Shown here piece after piece: positions 13,595 through 27,623 of a stretch of DNA of 64,000 nucleotides (positions are counted from its first letter, which is position 1; each line of letters opens with the position of its first letter). The translations under genes and the position numbers were made by a program. This DNA comes from Seriola aureovittata (lineage: Eukaryota > Chordata > Actinopteri > Carangiformes > Carangidae). The DNA lies in NCBI RefSeq assembly GCF_021018895.1, contig NC_079384.1:124718-188717 (forward strand), given 5' to 3'. The notes beneath the pieces are model-generated. The model ran no database searches. It was not told the DNA's origin and saw only the letters and a list, made by a program, of their open reading frames with translations.

Positions 13595-15139
13595 GTAAGT
13601 GACACATACCGGAATTTAACCCGTTAATTAACACGGTAATAACCCGTAATAATCCACTGAGCTACAGACACTGACTCAGCAGCAGCATCGATGCTGACAC
13701 ACTGACAGTACTATAAGCACTGAGTATACTGTCAGTACTACAAGTACAAGTAGTAATGTGAGTATACTGACAGCTGTACTGTTATGGTTTACAAAGCTGC
13801 TGTGGAACTAAAATGGACTACATCACTACTTTAGTTTAATTTAACCTGAGAGATTTTTACCACCAGCTTTCAGAGAAACAGGTTTGAATAAATCTCAGTT
13901 TTATGTTTTGGGGTTTAAAAGATGTTAGGATTGTAAACATGCCCTGAGACAGACTGTAACTATGAGTCCAAGTCTGACACAGGAAATTATAACGTCTGAT
14001 ATTACACCTCTGTTACACTGGCTTGTGGACATGTACACGAGCAGCTGTGGACAGTTGTGGACACCATGAACGTGCAGTTTTTTTTTCATTTATACTTCGC
14101 TTGAATACACGTTTCATACATGAAATCAAAATGGCGACATCCACACAAGAAGAAGAAGAGCTGCTTCGTCTGCTGCACTGAACTGTAGACGTGAGGGCCG
14201 GACCTCCTCACAGCCTCTTTTGAAATGCAGTGTCCATCTTTGTTTTCCAGCTCATGTGTAGTTGGTACCTTTGTAACATAGTGGCTATGCCGACGACACA
14301 GAAACTTGCATACACGCTCCAATGACGAAATGTACGTCACACGGACCCTCGTAGACCCCAGTAGATCCTCGTTGACCCAGCAGACCTTCATGATCCCTCA
14401 TGGACACCAGCAGACCCTTGTGGACCCCTGTGGACCGATGAAAACAGTGGAACCAGCAAAGTGTTATGCAACTCCCTGGTGATACACCTGAACCAGTTAG
14501 AACTGTAGAACCAGTGGAACCAGTAGCAGAAGTTCAAACTGTGGACCCAGTTCCTCTGTGACGGACGTGATGATGGTTGGAGGTGATCAATATAAAACAG
14601 ATAATCACTCTGATCAATAATCAAACTTGTAGACCTGGTCAGTAGAAAAAACCTGAACCTTCAGTCAATTGAAAGTGTTGATGAAGTATTGATGAAGTAT
14701 TGATAGTATTTGAAATCATTAATGCAGGAGGTGTTAATGTAGTGTTGGTATTTCTAAAGTATGAATTTCTGGCAGTGTGTAATTTTGATTGAGTATTGAT
14801 GAAGTAGAAATGAGATATTGATGAGGTACTGATGGAGTATTGATACTGTGACAGTTCATTTGTGTTTCAGGTAAAGAATCAGATTAATAAAGACTTTTTC
14901 GTACCGACTGATGACTCAGTTCTGTTCACTGTGTCAGACTGTATTTTTAATAGAATTTATTTTTTATGGTTTTTGTTCTCATCTTTTCTTCTTTCATCTT
15001 TATCTTTGTATTTTCTGCTTTAATTTGAAAGAATTTATAAGTTCAGACTTTTTAACTGTGATCAATAATCAACTTGCCTTTGATTGTTGGTGCTAATTCA
15101 TCCTGATTGGTTTGTCTGCTAGGTTGTGATGTCATCGTG

Positions 15140-17863
15140 ATGCTGCCAGTTTCCAGGTTTAAAGGTCAGCCGGTTGGCATGGTAACCACCACCATGCCCT
15201 GGCTGTCTGTCAGCAGTGAACCTGCCCCCCAGTGGTTGTGGTTGGCTAGTTGGTCTGCAGCAACGTACCAGGCCACGCCCCCTCTGGTCCTCTGTCCCCC
15301 CGCTGTGTGGATACCTGAACACGCTCACATGATACAGGTAACACATGCATCTGGTTCAGGTAACACACCTGGTAAATCTTCGGTCTGAACCTGTAAATAG
15401 TAAAAAAAAGTTTTACTTTAGTCAGCTGATCTCTCATTTATCAAGGAAAAATAACAATAACAACAATAACACATCCCTGCAGGATACAGTTGAGACTACA
15501 TTTCCCACAATCCACAGCTGGAATCATATTCACCTTCATATATAAAGTGTTGGTTGAGTGTCTGATCCAGAGTTCGGACTTCTCTGTCGTCTGGAGATAA
15601 GATGAAACTTTAATGATCCCTCAGGGCAAAGTGAATAATTGTCAGTTAATTATTGGTAGCGTGTTAATTATCTCATGCAGCTCTTCTTTAATTCTTTCTG
15701 CATAAACTGCAGAGACCGAGTTTAACATCTTATCAGCAGATTGTCTAATGAAAGTGTTTGTGTGAAACAAAGAAAACAGAGTGAAATCCTAAAGTGTGAC
15801 ATTAAACTCCACAGGCAGCTGAACTTTACAGAGACAACCTGACTGATGATGATGATCATTATTATTATTATTACTATTGTTGTTGTTATTATTATTATTG
15901 GTCTGAATTTAACACGTGAACCTTACATTTTTATATTTTCATACGTGGGCTTTGAATGTGGTGAATCATATTGTTTTTACTTTAATAACAGATCTGTGAA
16001 AGTTCCTTCACTATGTTTAAAGAAATACTTTTTAAATATGAAGATGATAAAACGTATTCAGAGAGCAGATACTGGCTCTGCTTCAGCGGCCTCATCTTTC
16101 TTCTCTGTCGGCTGCTTTTCGTTTTTTACAGTCCTTTACCGTCCTCAGTGATTTAAAGAGACTGCAGAGAGTAGGTCACCTGTCTGTCTGTCATCCTGTC
16201 TGTCTGTCTATCTGTCTATATATCTGTCTGTCTGTCTGTCTGTTCAAAGGATATAGAGAAATCTGATTATATGTACTGGTCCTTAAACTTAACACCTTGA
16301 CACTGAGTGTACTCAGGGTGTGGTCAATACACAGTGACATCATTGGTGGGCGTGGTCAGCGGTCAGTGGCTTTTCCCTCAGTCCTGATCTGTCTGAGTTT
16401 GTGCTGAAAGTCTCTGTCCTACAAACCGAGTCAAGGTCAGATTGACAAACAGTCACCAGTCAGGAGACATGAGACAGGTCACTGCAGACAGAAGACAGCA
16501 GGATGTCAAGAGAGACTTCACTTCAGTATTGCTCTGATTCTCTTTTTCTGACCAGAGGTCAAGTTTAGGGGTCACTGAAAAAGTTCTTTACTCTTTGTGG
16601 TTCTACTGGTTCTTTATGTGGTTCTACCAGATCTTCATGTGGTTCAGTGGTTTTAAACACAGACATACAGAGGAGAAACACACACACAGACACAGCTTTG
16701 TGTTTTTAGTGTGTTTAGGGTCAGGGTTAGTTTTAAGTTTTTGTCCCTCTCGGCCACCATCTCTAAACTACTGTTGTTTCAGTGGGAGCGTCCAGCTGTT
16801 GAAGTCGTTCCTCTTCTCCCTCCGTTCTATCGATCTTCTCCTATTCATCACCCTCATCGTCTACCCAAGGTACACACAAACACACACGCGCACACACACA
16901 CACACACACACACAGCGTGATACTAACATGCTGACATGTTTGCAGCTAGTTGAAGGCTGGATCTCACCAGAGGAAGTGGGCGTTTTTCAGAGAAGAGACA
17001 AACATCTCCTTTTGACCAATCAGATCATCCAGAGACCAGAAGGACACGCCCCCAGAAACCAGCACCTGCTGTTTCCGTCTCATCTCACAGGTAAGACATC
17101 ACCCGATGCAGGCGGGTGGAGATAGAGGCAGCATCATGAAATTATCTGAGTGGTTTGTTTTTTGTCCAATGAGAGACGAGACTCCTCTGTTAACTCTTCC
17201 TCCTGAATTAACCTTTATTTAAACTGCAACTGTGGTGCGTTCAACAGCATATTGTGTAATACAAGTGTTGTAACTATAGCAGCTGAGAAGGACATTATTT
17301 GTGTTGTGTTTGAAGAATTTTTGGAACCTGGAGAAAGTGGTATAAAGAGGTGTTGAACACATTTACAGTCTGTGTGTGGAAAGGGTTTGGAAAGGGTACT
17401 TGTATTATTTAATCTCATTGATGTTAGTGGAGCCATGTGACCTGTTAGTGTGTTAGTCTGGATTGTTAATCTATCGTCTGGGCACCTGGTGTTTTCTCCG
17501 TCTTTTAACCTGCACCCATAGAGACAGGAATGTGTCAACAGTTCCCCCAATCAGATCACTTAGCTGTAGATGGAGGCAGAGCTTCTAACTAGCTCAGTTC
17601 AAAGTTTTTCGCTCCAGAACAGGAACATTTTTTTACATGTAATTTTATTCTGAAAAGGCTGCCCTTCCTGTAAGTGACTAATCAGCTGTCATCATTCTGC
17701 TGCAGCTCAGCTGGAATTGAACCACCAACTCAGAGGCCAGGTGTATTTCAGAGATGCTGCATTCATGTCTGCCATGTTGCCATGACAACAGCTCTCATTT
17801 TTGAGAGCTGATTGGCTGTGTAGCTTGCTGCTTGGAGTTTGTGAATGTGTGTTATCTGCTGGG

Positions 17864-17908
<45 letters not shown>

Positions 17909-19169
17909 AAGTTGCTGTCAAATGTATTAAGATGATTGGTACATTTAAATCACCCAATGGAGCACGATGGGAAATGTGCCAATTCAGACCTGAGACTACA
18001 AATTTACCTTTTATTGATTGAATTGATTGAATAAATCATTAAGTCGAAACCCAGCGAGCTCATTTGTATGACAGGGGCGGACCTTAAGAAAAGAAAAATT
18101 GTTTTTTTTGTATAAATATGTTTTCAATCTGAAAACCAAAATCTGGATTAGAGTCTGAGTTTCATTGTTGTATTTGTGGTTGTCATGAAGTCTGCAACCT
18201 GTAGGAGGTGCCAGCAGCACTGAAGAGACAAGAACATTTACTGAAGGGAGACATCTCTGAGAGAAGTTCTGGAGGGCTGGACTTGACTGCACTGGATTTA
18301 TTGAACTGCACCGGACTGGATTGGATTTATTGAACTGAACTGAATTTATTGAACTGAACCGAACTGATTGGATTGGACTGGACTGGACTGGACTGGGCTT
18401 TTTGAACTGAACCGGACTCAATTGAATTGGATTGGATTGGACTGGACTGGACTAGACTGGACTGGACTAGACTGGACTGGACTGGATTGGATTGGACTTG
18501 ATTTATTGAACTGAACCAAACTGATTGGATTGGACTGGACTGGAGCTCATGTCTCCCTCATTAAAACAGATGCTCTCTTGATGGCTCCAGCAGAACTAGC
18601 TCGGTTCCCTCAGATGTGTTGGAGTCTTGTGTTTTCCCTCTGGATGTGTTGGTTTGTTTGAGACTTCTGGAAGCCACCAGATTAAATGTGGTATTATTTT
18701 GGTGAGCGTGGGTGTGTGCTTTCTGGCAGAAGCTCAGATTCTCTTCAGTGTGTCAGTGTGTTTACAGTTTGTCAGGAGTGATTTGTCTCAGATTTTCACT
18801 GCGTAGTTACAGATGAAAACTGTTCACATGTGAAATTCAATTCTGCTAAACTTGGAGTGAAAATCAAAAACAGCACGAAATATATAATGACAGCAACTTC
18901 AACAAGGAGTCTGTGTTTATTTTAAAGTGAAGTTACACAATCAGAGGAATGTAAAAAGTATTTTTCTATGAGTTGATATGAGACTAAATAAGAGCGTACC
19001 TCACTACTAAGAAAGAACAGCTGGACACACCTGGTCAGAGTGGATCTACTGGTGAGACAGAGGCAGGCGATGAACCGTTAGTCGTCCACATAGAGACGAT
19101 AACACAGTCTTTTATTCCATATTTCAATATGTCAGTGAATAGGACTTGTAGGAGCCTGAAGAATATCTA

Positions 19170-19215
<46 letters not shown>

Positions 19216-22200
19216 GCAGCTGTAGTGATGTTCTTGGCAGCAGGTGGGGACACACATAAACACACGTGGGTGGTCAGCAGCTGAGCTCTCTTTGACTGGC
19301 AGCCTGCTTTCATTATATTGTGTGTGTGTGTGTGTGTGTGTGTGTTCAGCTCATGTCTCGTGCTTTAGAGTTCATCAGTCGACCTCTGACTTTACAATGT
19401 TTCTACAAACAACACCTCCAATAAGAGGAGTTCTTCTAAACTGACCAATCACAGGCCTTTACTCATAAATTACCTGTCTGTGTACCTGTCTGTATAAGCA
19501 CTAACAAATACACACTAACACATATGCACTAATATGTATGCATTAACGCACCTGATGTCCAACTTTATCTCTTTACTGAAAAAATAATCCTCATAAATCT
19601 GCCGTTTCATTCTCAGTTGTGTCATCGCTCAGGAACTGACACACAATCTCTTAATCAACCTCACTGATGAAGAAAATAGAGTCCTATCTACAAAGTTCAG
19701 TCAAGCTGACAGTGAAGACGCCTTCACAGAGTGTTAATCAGTGACATCATCTAACTCTCAGACAAATCAGTGACAGATCCAGCTCCAGATTACAGTGCAG
19801 TGTGGTTTAGGCAGGTCTATCAGCTGGACCTCAATACTGCAACTCCATCCCACAAACACTGGTGCACACTCTCCGGTTCAAAAAGATTTCACTAGAGACA
19901 GCAGCATATGTATCAGGGACCTTTTGGTTTCATGTCAGGGGTGTTTTGAAATATATTATAACTTCCTTTGGAAAATAAAATATAAAATTCAGTGTCATAG
20001 TTGTTTAGTTCATGTTATTTTTATGCTCAGATATATCACCGCATTTCAATCAAAATAAATATATAAAAACACAAAACAAACAGAGGCAGTGCACTTTATT
20101 TTTGGATATAACAGGTGTCCTCCCCCCAGGTTCCCCCATTTCTGTGTGTTTTCTTCTTATCACTTAATGGTTGTGCTCTCAGTCGTGTATGTGCCTTGTC
20201 CTTTGGGGCCACCATACTCAGATGATACTGTGAGTAAATATGAACTACACATTATTACTAGCTGCGATCTTGGATAAATGTATTATTTGATGAGTATTTT
20301 TCAGAATGAGCAGATCATTCTGTTCCATTCACGGTCTTTACACAGATGTTCTATTATTACTATGATGCTGCTGCGGTCGGCAGATTTAGGTCAGTGTTTC
20401 CTGAAAGGAACACAAATGTGTGGAGGCGGACTGATACACACAAAGATCTGCACTGGAACAGTAGAATATGGTAAAACCAGAGAATAGTGACACTCGGATG
20501 TCCCATTCTTTTCGTCACCATAAAAACACAACGTGTGACTTGTGTGATTTCTTCACATGTTTTGTTCAAATTCAGCTCATGACCTAATTTTTATTTTGTG
20601 GTCCCAGACTTCTTTGAGTAATCGATGAAGATGCCATCAGGTGTGTTACAGCCATTAGGTACTTAGTTCTATAGTTAGTCAGTTAGGTGGTTAGTAAGCA
20701 GTTTCAGAGAGGGGTTAAAAAGTCCTTGATTCACTGATGAAGATTCAAATCAACATGTTCTCTGTTTTCAGGTTGGGTTAGAAGAGGAACTACAAAAACC
20801 AGACACACCAAGACAGAGGACTCCTCCTCCTCCTCCTCCTCCTCCTCCTCCCCCACCCCGCTGCACCTCCTCTCTCTGTATCCTCTCCGCCTGCCTCTCC
20901 TCACCACTCGTGCTCCAACAGGTGAGTCTTGTTCCTATCCTCATCAGTAATCTCTGCATTTCCTTCAGGATCAATAACAGGATTGGGATCAATAACAGGT
21001 TCTGGTTTTGTAGCTTCAACAGGTGGTACTTTTTAGTTTCGGAATAATAATGGGTTCTACATGTGGTTCTGGATAAGTTACTGGTTATAGTTTGGGTTCT
21101 TGTTTAGATGGAGGACAACTGTCCTGATTGTGTCTGGTTCTGGTTCTGTAGACAGAAGATGGACTTGGCATCTTGAAGTAAAACATGAAGACGACATTAA
21201 ATAACTCAAAAATATTTCATTAAACCTGTTTTTATTTTTTCTATTTGACAGTGTTTTTTTTTTTTTTTAAGTATTTTTTGGGGGCTTTTTTATGCCTTTA
21301 TTCAATAGTACAGTAGAGAGACAGGAAAAGGATAGGCAGAGAGAGGGGGAATGACATGCAGCAAAGGCCGTCCGATGCGGGACTCGAACCGGGGCCAACT
21401 GCAGCGAGGACTGTAGCCGCTACACATGGGGCGCCTGCTTAGACCATAGTGGTTTTAACATGAAATCAATCTAATCAATAAATCTGTGATCACATGATTG
21501 ACTGATGAGGTTTAATAACACTGATGTTATTGATTGTTAATTGATCATCAGTTTGTTGGTCAAATGATCAAAGCTAGGTTCATTGAAGGAAGACGCTCCT
21601 CTCTGTACATTATCACACTGCTCAACACCCGAACTGAACTCAACTGAGCATGCTGAGAAAATACAAAGACTCTAACCTTATTATAACGTTTTATCATTTG
21701 ATCAGTTTGGAACCAGAGTGATGATGTCAGAGTGATCACATGATTCTCACTTGTTCCTGAAACTGATGATTAACTTGTCTTGTTGCAGCTGCATTATGGG
21801 ATCTGTAGTCTTGTTACAGACTTTATCTGGTCCTCAGGCCTCTTCCTTCATTGTTTAGCTGCTCTTCAGTTCTGTTGTTTATTTTTAATCTTTGTCAATT
21901 AAAATCCAGCTTGACTTGATTTCATCCTGCTGTGGATCTGCAGCAGCTGCTGCTTTGGTTTCCTGCAGCAGCAGCGAGACAAATCTGCAGATCAGCATGT
22001 CATTATTGAAAAGAAACCGACAAACAGCAACAGCAACAGCAAACAAATGAAATCAACAGCAGGGAGCCAAAAGCAGAGAAGAAGAAACAGACAAATGCTC
22101 AGAGTGGAAGGACAAAGCATCAGAGACAGGAAGTGACCACAGACATCAGACAGACTTCACTGGTTCACTGGTTCACTGGTTCACTGCTTCACTAGTTCAC

Positions 22201-23952
22201 TAGTTCACTGGTTCATTGGTTCATTGGCTCACTGGTTCATTCATTAATTGGTTCACTGGTTCATTGATTAATTGGATTACTGGTTCATTGGTTCATTTGT
22301 TCACTGGTTGACTGGTTGACTGGTTCATTGGTTCACTGGTTCATTGGTTCATTGGTTCACTGGTTCATTTGTTCACTGGTTCATTTGTTCACCGGTTGAC
22401 TGGTTCATTGGTTGACTGGTTTATTGGTTCATTTGTTCACTGGTTCATTGGTTCACTGGTTAATTTGTTCACTGGTTCACTGGTTCATTCGTTAATTGGT
22501 TCACTGGTTCATTGGTTCATTGGCTCACTGGTTCATTCATTAATTGGTTCACTGGTTCATTGATTAATTGGATTACTGGTTCATTGGTTCATTTGTTCAC
22601 TGGTTGACTGGTTGACTGGTTCATTGGTTCACTGGTTCATTGGTTCATTGGTTCACTGGTTCATTTGTTCACTGGTTCATTTGTTCACCGGTTGACTGGT
22701 TCATTGGTTGACTGGTTTATTGGTTCATTTGTTCACTGGTTCATTGGTTCACTGGTTAATTTGTTCACTGGTTCACTGGTTCATTCGTTAATTGGTTCAC
22801 TGGTTCATTGATTCATTGGTTTATTGGTTCATTGGTTCACTGGTTCATTGGTTCACTGGTTGACTGGTTCATTGGTTGACTGGTTTATTGGTTCATTCAT
22901 TCATTCATTCATTCCTTCGTTCACTGGTTGACTGGTTCATTGGTTTATTGGTTCATTCATTCATTGGTTCACTGGTCGACTGGTTCATTGGTTCACTGGT
23001 TCATTTGTTAATTGGTTCACTGGTTCATTCATTCATTGGTTCACTGATTCATTGGTTCATTCATTCATTCGTTCACAGGTTGACTGGTTCATTGGTTCAC
23101 TGATTTCCTGTTCATTGGTTCACTGGTTCATTGGTTCATTGATTCACTGGTTCATTTGTTCAGTGGTTCATTCAGTCATTTGTTAACTGGTTGACTGGTT
23201 CATTCGTTTACTGGTTCATTGGTTAACTGGTTCACTGGTTCATTGGTTCACTGGTTCACTGGTTCATTTGTTCACTGGTTCATTCGTTAATTGGTTCACT
23301 GGTTCATTGATTCATTGGTTTATTGGTTCACTGGTTCATTGGTTCACTGGTTCATTCGTTCATTTGTTCACTGGTTGACTGGTTCATTGGTTCACTGGTT
23401 CATTGGTTGACTGGTTCAGTGGTTGACTGGTTCATTGGTTCATTGATTCACTGGTTCATTGGTTGACTGGTTCATTGGTTCATTGATTCACTGGTTCATT
23501 GGTTCACTGGTTCATTCGTTCATTTGTTCACTGGTTGACTGGTTCATTGGTTCACTGGTTCATTGGTTGACTGGTTCAGTGGTTGACTGGTTCATTGGTT
23601 CATTGATTCACTGGTTCATTGGTTGACTGGTTCATTGGTTCATTGATTCACTGGTTCATTGGTTCACTGGTTCATTGATTCACTGGTTCATTGGTTCACT
23701 TGTTCATTCGTTCATTTGTTCACTGGTTGACTGGTTCATTGGTTCACTGGTTTATTGATTCATTGGTTCACAGGAATAATAAATTATTCATCAGCTTTTA
23801 TAAAGTGTAAAACAGCTCATTACAGCTGTGTGTGTGCGTGCGTGTTCTCAGAAGCAATGTTTAATCTCTTTCCCACAATCCCCTGCTCCTCTGATCAAGA
23901 TATTTGTGTTTGATGAGGTAATGAGTTCTGAATGAGGCTGATAAAGTCACAA

Positions 23953-23983
<31 letters not shown>

Positions 23984-24442
23984 TACTTCAGTTCATTATC
24001 TGTGTTATTGATCAGTGGTCAGGTTAATGATGTGGATGAACAGCAGTATAATTGATCACCTGTGCACTCTTGTGATGACATGAGCCATAAGCGCTGCATC
24101 TGGACTGGCAGGAGAAACTTGCAGACAAGCTAATGGTAATATATTCTTGTTCAGCTCTTACACTCATCTGCCAATCATCAGGTCCTCCGTCATGTCTGCC
24201 ATTAGGTCTCTGGTCTCTATGTGCTGACTTGATAACATGTTCATGATGGAGAAGAGGATCAATAAAACGGTTATGAAACATTTGTTGTAGTCCAGTATCA
24301 AGTCCCTGATCTCTGTGTATGTCAGTGAACCCACTGATCTCTGTTCAGAAGCAGTTAGATAAATTGACTCTATAAACTGACACCCAAACTTTGATGAACA
24401 CACACAAAACTATTGACTCACAACAATACAGCACACAAGCTG

Positions 24443-24499
<57 letters not shown>

Positions 24500-24573
24500 T
24501 CTCCAGGGTGTAATTGGGTGTTTTCAGGAGGACAGCTCATAGCTCATCCTTACAGGGTTCTTCTTTATACTGT

Positions 24574-24619
<46 letters not shown>

Positions 24620-24620
24620 A

Positions 24621-24676
<56 letters not shown>

Positions 24677-24778
24677 GTGGTTATAATGGGCTGGGCTCAG
24701 TTTGTATTGATAACCAGCTGATTCATTGAAGAAGGTCAAATTGAGGTAATTGGCCACAGGAGCCATTAACATGCTGTG

Positions 24779-24867
<89 letters not shown>

Positions 24868-25402
24868 CTGCGTGCGTGCGTGCGTGCATGTGTACGTGTG
24901 TGTGCGTGCGTGCGTGCATGTGTACATGTGTGTGTGTGTTTTATAATAAGATTTAATATTAAACTCCCATCATGTTGCAATAAATGAACTAAAGCAGTTT
25001 CCTAAATTAACGTTACATCCCATTGTGTTTGTTTTTTGTGGGTTTTTTTGCAGAAATGTCTCAAATCACAGATTATCTTAAAAAGAGAATTCGCAAGGAG
25101 AATCACAAGGACAGGTGAAACAGTGCAGAGTGCAGACAGCATTAGTTCTAATATGGGAAAGAAAAGTTAATTCATGTTACTGACGAGATACGGTTAATGA
25201 GTCAGGACTGACAGTAGGACTAGTCCTCAGCCACAAGTGGAAGGTGCCAGGGGAGGAGAGGAGCAGAGCGAGAGAGGAGTCAAGGCCAGAGTACCAAGTC
25301 TTTAGAAGTGTATTAACGAGTGTAGTAAAGCTGACGTTGACATGATTTTAACATCACTTTTTATTCATCTTCCCAGATGTTCTGAAAAGTGTGTGTGTGT
25401 AT

Positions 25403-25483
<81 letters not shown>

Positions 25484-25555
25484 ATCCATCACAGCACAGC
25501 ATTCAGAAGTAATGAAATAATTGGAGGTTTACCCTGGAGACATTGATGTGCCAAC

Positions 25556-25601
<46 letters not shown>

Positions 25602-27579
25602 TGTGAGTGTGTGTGTGTATGTGTGTGTGCCTGTATCACCCTGTGAGGCCCTGACTGTTACCCAGCCCTGTGGGGACAGACAGACAGACAGACACTACTG
25701 TTGAGAAAGCAAGAGTGTGTGTGTGTGTGTGTGTGTGTGTAGCAGCTTTGTCTAAAATCACACGATGTTCACACACACACACACAGTCAATTTCCATTCA
25801 GATGCAGATGAATCATCCTTTTATTTCTTGACTGAAGAGAAAAAGAGAGGATAAAAAGGTACCCTCTTTTGGTTTTCATGGTGACATACCTGTCAATCAG
25901 CTGCTGTCAGGTGATCTGTGTGTGTGTGTGTAGAGATGATCCTGACTTTTAGCCCAAAAATACTGAATGATACATTTCCCATAATGCAAGTGGATAGAGT
26001 CTCCCTGCCTGGTAAACGGCCATGTCTTTCAAAGTTTGTAACTCAAACTGTGGGTTAAATGATGAGTGAATGACATCACTATCACTATCAGCACACCATA
26101 TGTTCAGACTGAACAGGTGAGAAACATGTGTGGAATCTGACACCTAATGTTGTGACTGTTAGCCTGCTAGCCTAGTGCTCACAGTCCCACTCAGCACATG
26201 AATAAATCTCACCTGATTTTAGTCTGACTGAGAGAGGCTTTTATTTTGTAGGAGCGGAGGGTTAAAGTGTTTCAGTCATAACTGCAGATACTGCAGTTCA
26301 CCTGCTGAACTGACAGCAACACTGAAAACAGATGATGTCACCTCAAGCCATAAAATGTCAAAATCAAACAGGAATTATTAATCACTAAAGTGATGATGTC
26401 ATAATGCAGGTGGAGCTTATGGGGAGTGGGCAGGGCTTCATACACAGAGAGACGAGGAAGTGTGGCCTCTCGTTCTGCCCATTCAGCTGCGCAGAGGAGC
26501 GTTGCTACGACCAATCATCTCCCTGGAGAGGAGACGGTCTCCACCCACACAGGTACATCACATGACTTTATCATATGATCCAGAACTGAGAGCTTTTACA
26601 AGTCAAAGACTAAAACCAGAGCAACAGTTCAGGGTGTGAAGGTAGAACATGGTCAGAGACTCTGATGTCCTGACTGTAGTCCTCCACTGTGGATCCAGAA
26701 CAGAGTCTGACCCAGGACACACAGGGTTCTCTGAGTGTATAGACCAGGGACTAGAGGTAGTGTCATGGATTTTCCTGATGGACACTTTATGTTTCAACAC
26801 TTTGTTTGGACTTTGTTGGACTAAAATCACTTCTCTTGTGTGTCTCATGTTGGTTTAATTCCTGTCTTGTGTTTCCCTCCTGGTTGATTGTCTGCCCATG
26901 TGTTTCACCTATGTTCAATCACCTGCTGTGTATTTAGTCTCTGCTTCTTGTTCTCCAGTTTTGTTCCTGATGTTCTCCTTTTTTGTTCCTGATGTTCTCC
27001 TTTTTTGTTCCTGATGTTCTCCGGTTTTGTTCCTGTTGTTCTCCCATTTTTTTCCTGATGTTCTCCTGTTTGATTCTGATGTTCTTCTGTTCCATTCCTG
27101 TTCTCTGCAGTGTCACCAGTTTTGTTTGTTTCCTTTTGTTATTAAAAGACCTTTGTTATTTTTGCCACCTCAGCCTTTCTGTGTTTTCTGCATTCTGGTT
27201 CAGTTCTTCCTTCACATGTGACTTTAGGAGGGATCAGGTGAGGGAAGAGAAGCTCAGTCTGGTCCAGGTGGAGCTGTAGGTGAATGATGTCAGCCAGGTG
27301 AGCAGGGAAGGAGTGAAGCAGCAGAGCAGTGGTAGGAGAGACAGGAGAGGACAGAAGTAGATAGATGGGTCCATACAGAAACAGACAGGTCCATGCAGAA
27401 GTGTACTGAAATGTGAGACAGGTGAACATAGACATATAACATAGACACGCTGTCTCTCTCTCCCTCTCTCTCCTACAGCAGTGGGTATTTGGACCTCTCT
27501 CTGCCTCTCAGCTCTGCATTGACACGTGTCCTGTCTTACCAGTCCAGGTGAGTCTGTGCCTCTCTCTCCATTTCTCTCA

Positions 27580-27623
<44 letters not shown>

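Noticed and set aside
14086..14624. Minus-strand ORFs of 101 and 78 residues in the first tcerg1l intron
   Set aside because: No splice or start context and no recognised domain; chance frames.
22160..23775. CRISPR-like array
   Set aside because: Units are 8 bp without unique spacers; this is a eukaryotic satellite in an intron.
24413..24987. Several HTHT and VCVC ORFs
   Set aside because: Translations of CA/GT microsatellites.
25053..25116. Exon-like segment TTTTTTTGCAG|AAATGTCTCAAATC... ending AGGACAG|GTGAAAC, reading [19 protein letters not shown]
   Set aside because: Splice signals are fair, but phase does not fit between tcerg1l exons 20772-20921 and 26434-26552 (it would exit in phase 2) and I see no match to TCERG1L. 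Left out as a cryptic exon.
26448..26552. Alternative acceptor CACAG|AGAGACGAGG for the tcerg1l exon
   Set aside because: It gives a phase-1 exit that does not join the phase-0 exon at 27479; acceptor 26433 gives consistent phases and a better match ([10 protein letters not shown]).
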